Below are positions 56,429 to 64,000 of a stretch of 64,000 bases of DNA, in pieces; the stretch's first letter is position 1; each line of letters opens with the position of its first letter. The notes beneath the pieces are model-generated. The model did not search any database. It was given only the letters and a program-made list of their open reading frames with translations, and was not told the DNA's origin. The DNA comes from Limnobacter sp. CACIAM 66H1 (lineage in GTDB: Bacteria > Pseudomonadota > Gammaproteobacteria > Burkholderiales > Burkholderiaceae_B): the NCBI RefSeq assembly GCF_001601825.1, contig NZ_LUJK01000003.1, positions 44,256 to 108,255 of the forward strand. The letters run 5' to 3'. The translations under genes were made by a program, and so were the position numbers.

Positions 56429-58750
56429 TTAAAACGGTTCATCATCCTGTTGGCCCGCCTCTGTGCGAGCCAGAATTTCACGGTTGCCATTGGACTGCAT
56501 GGCAGACACCAAACCAGCCTGCTCCATACTTTCAAGTAAACGCGCCGCGCGGTTATAACCAATCCGTAGGTGGCGCTGTACAAAAGAAATGGATGCTCTT
56601 CGGTGCTTGAGCACAATGCTGACAGCCTGATCGTATAGAGCATCCTTTTCGCCGTCAAAGCTGCCCGCGGTGGCGTCCATGCTGCCATTGCCACCCTCTT
56701 CGGCAGTTCCTCCTTCCAGAATGCCCTCTATGTAATTGGGCTCACCGCCCTTCTCTTTCAGGTACTCAACCACGCGATGAACTTCGTCATCCGACACAAA
56801 CGCGCCGTGGACGCGCTGGGGAACGCCGGAGCCTGGAGGCAGGTACAACATGTCACCTTGACCCAAGAGCGCTTCGGCTCCCATTTGATCAAGAATGGTG
56901 CGGGAATCAATTTTGGAGGAAACCTGAAATGCGATTCGGGTGGGAATGTTGGCCTTGATCAACCCGGTAATGACATCCACCGAAGGCCTTTGAGTGGCCA
57001 AGATCAGATGAATACCAGCTGCACGAGCCTTCTGCGCCAAGCGAGCAATCAATTCTTCAATTTTCTTGCCCACCACCATCATCAGATCAGCCAGTTCGTC
57101 GATCACAATGACCAACATTGGCAGGGTGTCCAATGGCTCAGGTGCATCAGGAGTGAGGCTAAATGGGTTTGGAATACTCTGACCCGCCTTTTTCGCATCT
57201 GCAATTTTTGAGTTGTAGCCTGCCAAATTGCGTACACCCATTTTGCTCATCAGGCGGTAGCGCTTCTCCATTTCACCCACAGCCCAATTCAGGGCATTGG
57301 CAGCTTGGCGCATGTCGGTGACCACTGGGCATAACAGATGCGGGATACCTTCATAAACGCTCATTTCAAGCATTTTTGGGTCAATCAGAATCAAACGCAC
57401 TTCTTCGGCGCCGCTTTTGTACAGCAGTGACAAAATCATCGCGTTGATACCCACCGATTTACCCGAGCCGGTGGTACCCGCCACCAAAAGGTGTGGCATT
57501 TTGGCCAAATCGGCCACCACCGGCTTACCGGCGATATCTTTACCCAAGGCCATCGTCACAGGCGATTTGTTGGTACTGTATACCTGCGAACCCAAAATCT
57601 CGGTCAACTTCACCACTTGTCTGCGCGGGTTAGGCAGTTCAAGCCCCATCAGGTTCTTGCCGTATATGGTTTCAACCACGCGTATAGACACCAAGCTTAA
57701 TGCGCGGGCCAAATCTTTGGCCAAATTCACCACTTGAGAACCCTTCACACCCGCAGCAGGTTCAACTTCAAAACGGGTAATCACTGGGCCTGGCTGGGCC
57801 GCCATCACCTGAACCTGTACTCCAAAATCACTGAGCTTCTTCTCGATCAAGCGAGAGGTATATTCAAGTGTGTCAGCTGATACGGTTTCAATGGCGGCGG
57901 GCGCATCATCCAGCAAACCCAAAGGTGGTAACTCTGTCTCGGTCAGCTCGGCAAACAAAGGTTGCTGTTTCTCTTTAATCGCCTGTACCGAGGGTTCAAC
58001 GGGTACAGCGACAGGTTCTATTCGAATCGGTTTGTGCTCTTCGAATTTCTCGCGTTTTTGCTCTACTTTTTCGACCCGGGCCAAGGCGACTTTTTTGCCT
58101 TCCTTGCGGTCGAAGTAGGCCGTCACCAATTCTCTGGTTTTGAACACCAATCCTTCCAGAAAGCCACCCACTCGCTCGGCCATTACCGCCCAGCTCAAGC
58201 CCAGTAGACCACTAAGGCCTGCTGCCGTGCACAGCAATAGCAACATCACAGCGCCAGAAAGTCCGAGCAACTGCTGAAAAATGCTGGAGATGGTTTGTCC
58301 GACAACGCCACCCGCACCTGCGGGAAGGCCTTCGCCTTTGAAGATCGACAAAGACTCAAGCCCCATTAAACCAACCCACAGCACCAAAAAGCCGATTGGT
58401 CTTACCCAGGCAATCCACTTTGGCAAGGGTTCGTTAAAACCAGGCAACTCGATGGCATCCACCATTTTGCGGGCACGCCACAACATAAAGAATGACAGGC
58501 CCAACAAAGCGTAAGCAGAATAGCCGGCGATGAAAAACAGCAAATCGGATAAGTGAGCCCCCACGGCCCCGCCAAAGTTGCTGACGACACTGCTGCCTGA
58601 TTCATGGGAAAAACTGTCGTCGCTGCTGCTGTGCGAAACAAGAATCAGAAACAGGTAGATGGAAAAGACAAGAAGACATAACCAACGGATTTCCAGCAAC
58701 AACTTGCTGATCCGAAGAGTGCCTGTATTTTGTGTGGTCCTGGAATTCAC
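56429..58750 (-). CDS. ftsK: DNA translocase FtsK
   Basis: About 773 residues from GTG 58750. Four N-terminal membrane helices (about 20-190), a linker, and the C-terminal motor: alpha domain, RecA-like beta domain with Walker [15 protein letters not shown] and Walker [15 protein letters not shown], and a gamma winged helix ([22 protein letters not shown]) that reads KOPS. The reading frame extends to 59125, but that part is antisense to trxB and unlike FtsK, so I rejected it. A TTG at 58771 is also possible. It heads the ftsK-lolA-rarA-serS operon. Confidence 0.95.
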   Translation of the reverse strand: MNSRTTQNTGTLRISKLLLEIRWLCLLVFSIYLFLILVSHSSSDDSFSHESGSSVVSNFGGAVGAHLSDLLFFIAGYSAYALLGLSFFMLWRARKMVDAIELPGFNEPLPKWIAWVRPIGFLVLWVGLMGLESLSIFKGEGLPAGAGGVVGQTISSIFQQLLGLSGAVMLLLLCTAAGLSGLLGLSWAVMAERVGGFLEGLVFKTRELVTAYFDRKEGKKVALARVEKVEQKREKFEEHKPIRIEPVAVPVEPSVQAIKEKQQPLFAELTETELPPLGLLDDAPAAIETVSADTLEYTSRLIEKKLSDFGVQVQVMAAQPGPVITRFEVEPAAGVKGSQVVNLAKDLARALSLVSIRVVETIYGKNLMGLELPNPRRQVVKLTEILGSQVYSTNKSPVTMALGKDIAGKPVVADLAKMPHLLVAGTTGSGKSVGINAMILSLLYKSGAEEVRLILIDPKMLEMSVYEGIPHLLCPVVTDMRQAANALNWAVGEMEKRYRLMSKMGVRNLAGYNSKIADAKKAGQSIPNPFSLTPDAPEPLDTLPMLVIVIDELADLMMVVGKKIEELIARLAQKARAAGIHLILATQRPSVDVITGLIKANIPTRIAFQVSSKIDSRTILDQMGAEALLGQGDMLYLPPGSGVPQRVHGAFVSDDEVHRVVEYLKEKGGEPNYIEGILEGGTAEEGGNGSMDATAGSFDGEKDALYDQAVSIVLKHRRASISFVQRHLRIGYNRAARLLESMEQAGLVSAMQSNGNREILARTEAGQQDDEPF

Positions 58751-58776
58751 TGTAATAAGAGTAGCCCGCAATGCAG

Positions 58777-58804
58777 CATATAATTGAAGTCTGTATTCTG
58801 ACAA
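58777..58804 (-). promoter_or_regulatory. Predicted ftsK promoter
   Basis: On the minus strand TTGTCA (58804-58799) and TATATG (58782-58777) are separated by 16 bases, which would put the transcript start near 58770, about 20 bases before GTG 58750. This favours the GTG start over TTG 58771. Weak -10. Confidence 0.35.
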
Positions 58805-58805
58805 A

Positions 58806-58827
58806 GTTCGAGAGAAATATCTCGAAC
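58806..58827. promoter_or_regulatory. Palindrome in the ftsK-trxB divergent region
   Basis: Perfect eight-base arms GTTCGAGA and TCTCGAAC with a six-base spacer (GAAATA). It lies directly upstream of the predicted ftsK -35 and 31 bases before the trxB ATG, so it could be an operator for both genes or a trxB leader hairpin. Confidence 0.45.
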
Positions 58828-58840
58828 AGACACCATTTGA

Positions 58841-59824
<984 letters not shown>

Positions 59825-59851
59825 CAAGAGCCCCTTTAAATAAGTACCGCA

Positions 59852-60493
59852 TTGAAAAAGCTGACTTCCATGGCAGACCTTGAAGGCGTGAGGCGCTCGC
59901 TCAAAGAGCAGCGCCTCGAAGCCGAGCGCCAGGAGAAAATTAAATCTGCCGAACTTCAAAAACGACAAGAGGAAGCCAACCTGTTCAAAAGACAGGTTCG
60001 AGATGTCACTCCCCTGCCCGACGCCAATCTCAAGCTTCACGAACTGGAAAAACCGGCACCCATCGCCCGCCAGCGGGAAATGGATGATGAAGCTGTGCTG
60101 TGGGAAAGTATCTCCGATGAAATGGATGTCGAGCGCTTTCTGGAAACCGATGACAAGCTGTCCTACCGCCGCAATGGCGTTGGCGTAGAAGCCTTGAAAA
60201 AGCTGCGCAAGGGCCAATGGGTTATCCAGGCTCAAATCGATTTGCATGGGCTACGCTCTGATGAAGCCCGCACAGCGGTGGGTGAGTTTTTACGATCCAG
60301 CGTAAAACATGACATTCGTTGTGTCAGAATCATTCACGGCAAGGGCTTGGGTTCGATTGGCAAAGAACCCGTGCTGAAAGAAAAAGTAAAACGCTGGCTG
60401 GTGCAAAAAGACGAAGTGCTTGCTTTTTGCCAAGCCCCACCCCGAGACGGTGGCGCAGGCGCCCTGCTGGTGATACTCAAAGCCCGACAATAA
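59852..60493 (+). CDS. Smr domain protein
   Basis: 213 residues (TTG 59852; an ATG at 59870 would shorten it by six). N-terminal charged region (RRSLKEQRLEAERQEK) and a C-terminal Smr domain with the motif IDLHGLRSDEAR (about residues 130-141) and HGKGLGS. The Smr domain is a small nuclease or RNA-binding fold; isolated Smr proteins have uncertain function, often RNA quality control or mismatch repair-linked. Between trxB and an alpha/beta hydrolase gene. Confidence 0.85.
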   Translation: MKKLTSMADLEGVRRSLKEQRLEAERQEKIKSAELQKRQEEANLFKRQVRDVTPLPDANLKLHELEKPAPIARQREMDDEAVLWESISDEMDVERFLETDDKLSYRRNGVGVEALKKLRKGQWVIQAQIDLHGLRSDEARTAVGEFLRSSVKHDIRCVRIIHGKGLGSIGKEPVLKEKVKRWLVQKDEVLAFCQAPPRDGGAGALLVILKARQ

Positions 60494-60519
60494 CAAGACA
60501 CACCACGGAGACAGCACAG

Positions 60520-61440
60520 ATGAAAGCTGCGAGCAACCCCATTGAATGGCAACAAGGTTTTGCCAAATCCAGCATTACTGGGCTGAATATGGCCTGGGAA
60601 AGCGCAGGCCCTGAAGATGGTGAAACCATCTTCATGGTGGCTGGACTTGGCTGCCAGCTGACCATGTGGAACGATGAGTTTTGTGCACCTTTGTTGCAGC
60701 GGGGTTACCGACTGGTGCGCTTCGACAACCGCGATATCGGCCTGACCGACCAACACCCGACCAGCATGAAAGTGAACGTACCAGCCACATTCATTCGCAA
60801 CAAGCTGGGCCTGCAAACACCCACCAATTACAAGCTGGATACCATGGCCAACGATGCAATTGGTCTGATTGATGCACTTGAATTAAAGCGCCCTCACCTG
60901 CTCGGTATTTCGATGGGCGGCATGATTTCGCAAATCGTGGCGGCAAAGGCTCCCGAGAAAATAGGAAAGCTGGTCACCTTGATGTCGAGTACCAACAACC
61001 CAAAGTTGCCGATGCCCACACCGAATGTGTTGCACAACATGTTTCTGAAAAAACCCAAAAGCCAGAAAATTGACGATGTGGTGGCACATGTGGAACGGGT
61101 GTTTACTGCCATTGGAAGCCCCGGCTATCCGCCTGACCCACTGAAGTTGAGGGAGCGGGCCCGGAAATCATACAACCGTGCTTACAAGCCTGCTGGTGTG
61201 CTGCGGCAAACCCACTGCGTGGTGGCCACAGGTTCGATCGAAGATTACACACGGGAAATCAAAGTGCCCACCTGCGTGATTCATGGGCTGGATGATCCAC
61301 TCTTGAAGAAGGCCTGCTCGGAACGAATCGCCAAGTTGATACCCAATTCAAGACTTCATTTGATCAAAGGCTTGGGCCATGATTTGCCAGAACCTTTGGC
61401 GCCCACATTTGCAGAAATCATTCACAGCCATTTAGGCTAG
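60520..61440 (+). CDS. Alpha/beta hydrolase
   Basis: 306 residues. Nucleophile elbow GISMGGMISQ (Ser about residue 130), the oxyanion region and the C-terminal LKGLGHDLP His, with an Asp in HGLDDPLL, so the catalytic triad Ser-Asp-His is complete. Substrate unknown. ATG 60520 is preceded by GGAG; the reading frame to 60319 overlaps the Smr gene and was not used. A hairpin terminator follows. Confidence 0.88.
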   Translation: MKAASNPIEWQQGFAKSSITGLNMAWESAGPEDGETIFMVAGLGCQLTMWNDEFCAPLLQRGYRLVRFDNRDIGLTDQHPTSMKVNVPATFIRNKLGLQTPTNYKLDTMANDAIGLIDALELKRPHLLGISMGGMISQIVAAKAPEKIGKLVTLMSSTNNPKLPMPTPNVLHNMFLKKPKSQKIDDVVAHVERVFTAIGSPGYPPDPLKLRERARKSYNRAYKPAGVLRQTHCVVATGSIEDYTREIKVPTCVIHGLDDPLLKKACSERIAKLIPNSRLHLIKGLGHDLPEPLAPTFAEIIHSHLG

Positions 61441-61460
61441 CAGCCCGCTAAACCACGCCT

Positions 61461-61496
61461 TGTAAAAAAGAAAGCCCAAGTGAAGAACCTGGGCTT
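61461..61496. terminator. Terminator between hydrolase and glnB
   Basis: AAGCCCA (61472-61478) pairs with TGGGCTT (61490-61496) around an 11-base loop. On the minus strand TTTCTTTTTT follows the stem, making it the better terminator for glnB; the plus strand has a shorter TTTT. Confidence 0.75.
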
Positions 61497-61502
61497 TTCG
61501 GT

Positions 61503-63493
<1,991 letters not shown>

Positions 63494-63522
63494 TGGGTAC
63501 CTGCATAGTAGTTGTCGCCTTT

Positions 63523-64000
63523 ATGAATTATCGCATGCAGATTTGCCAATCGATTGGCGAGATCGCACAAGCTGAATGGAATTCACTTGTGCGCAAATGC
63601 AATGCTGGTGTGCTACACCCAGCCCTACGCCATGAATACCTGCTGGCCCTAGAGGCCAGCGGAAGTGCTACAGCGGAAACCGGTTGGGGTCCGCTGCATT
63701 TGGCCATCCATGGGGACGCCGGCGGGCTTCAAGCAGCGTTGCCCCTCTACTTGAAATCACATTCCTATGGCGAGTATGTTTTTGACTGGGCCTGGGCCCA
63801 GGCCTATGAACGCAATGGGCAACGTTATTACCCCAAGCTGCTTTCTGCAATACCATTTACCCCGGTTTTGGCACCCAAAGTGCTTCATGCCAGCCCAGAG
63901 GCAGGCAGAGCGATTGCCCAAGGTTTGGCACAATTGACCTGGCAGGCTGCCGAGAACACTGAACTATTGGGTGTGCAAATCTCAACCCTGCATGCCTTGT
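63523..64000 (+). CDS. COG3146/DUF482 family protein, 3' end cut by window
   Basis: 159 codons visible, open to the window end. The pattern HPALRHEYLLALEASGSA, LPLYLKSHSYGEYVFDWAWA, and RYYPKLLSAIPFTPVLAP marks the DUF482/COG3146 group, GNAT-like proteins sometimes annotated as peptidoglycan-related; biochemical activity is not established. ATG 63523 (a second ATG at 63535 is possible). The start is only 29 bases from nadE, divergently, leaving little room for two promoters. Confidence 0.88.
   Translation, partial: MNYRMQICQSIGEIAQAEWNSLVRKCNAGVLHPALRHEYLLALEASGSATAETGWGPLHLAIHGDAGGLQAALPLYLKSHSYGEYVFDWAWAQAYERNGQRYYPKLLSAIPFTPVLAPKVLHASPEAGRAIAQGLAQLTWQAAENTELLGVQISTLHAL

Noticed and set aside
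58785..58810. LexA box before ftsK
   Set aside because: CTGT is followed eight bases later by AAAG, not ACAG, so the second half-site is missing even though ftsK is SOS-linked in E. coli.

Overview
This window looks like a chromosomal core region of a betaproteobacterium. I would guess Burkholderiales with a moderate GC content near 50%, possibly a Limnobacter-like organism, but no rRNA is present to settle this. The support is gene order: guaB-guaA, ppsA/ppsR, rpsB-tsf-pyrH-frr-uppS-cdsA-dxr-rseP-bamA-skp-lpxD-fabZ-lpxA-lpxB-rnhB, smc-zipA-ligA, dapC-dapD-yffB-prmB, ftsK-lolA-rarA-serS and nadE-glnB are all blocks familiar from this class. Lipid A synthesis, BamA, LolA and a periplasmic Skp show a Gram-negative envelope. 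Coding density is very high, no gene-free stretch reaches 300 bases (the longest are about 200-230), and I see no insertion sequence, prophage, CRISPR array, tRNA or rRNA.

Layout. 1-4.0 kb (minus): guaB, a GAF/degenerate-GGDEF protein and guaA (cut by the window start), i.e. GTP synthesis with a sensor-like gene in the middle. 4.1-5.5 kb: rnfH and ratA (minus), divergent from smpB (plus). 5.5-10.3 kb: ppsA with nfeD and an SPFH protein (minus), divergent from the PEP synthase regulator ppsR (plus). 10.3-27.4 kb: a long minus-strand run reading from rpsB and tsf through nucleotide, isoprenoid, phospholipid, outer-membrane and lipid A genes to rnhB, an RNA methyltransferase and a photolyase-family gene. 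bamA in this run is broken by a one-base frameshift. 27.6-31.0 kb (plus): map and glnD. 31.0-39.4 kb (minus): smc, zipA, ligA, galU and a methylthioinosine phosphorylase. 39.6-45.2 kb (plus): queF, dapC, dapD, yffB, prmB and an ABC-F ATPase. 45.3-52.9 kb: a less conserved stretch with a FimV-like membrane protein, a glutathione transferase, a fatty acid CoA ligase, a NYN-domain protein, a GIY-YIG protein, an orphan protein behind a structured leader, and an MFS transporter. 53.0-58.8 kb (minus): ftsK, lolA, rarA, serS. 58.9-61.4 kb (plus): trxB, an Smr protein and an alpha/beta hydrolase. 61.5-63.5 kb (minus): nadE and glnB. A COG3146-type gene starts at 63.5 kb and runs off the window.

Working together, the long minus run couples protein synthesis to envelope building: UppS makes the undecaprenyl carrier from isoprenoids supplied through Dxr, CdsA makes CDP-diacylglycerol, LpxA/D/B and FabZ make lipid A and fatty acids, and BamA/Skp/RseP handle outer-membrane proteins and envelope stress. 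GlnD and GlnB are the two halves of nitrogen signalling, with GlnB encoded beside glutamine-dependent NAD synthetase. The most notable points are the bamA frameshift, the GAF/degenerate-GGDEF gene inside the gua cluster, and the 49.4-51.6 kb stretch of nuclease-fold genes, inverted repeats and an unrecognised protein. I did not find a clear-cut new multi-gene system; the last two are the best candidates.
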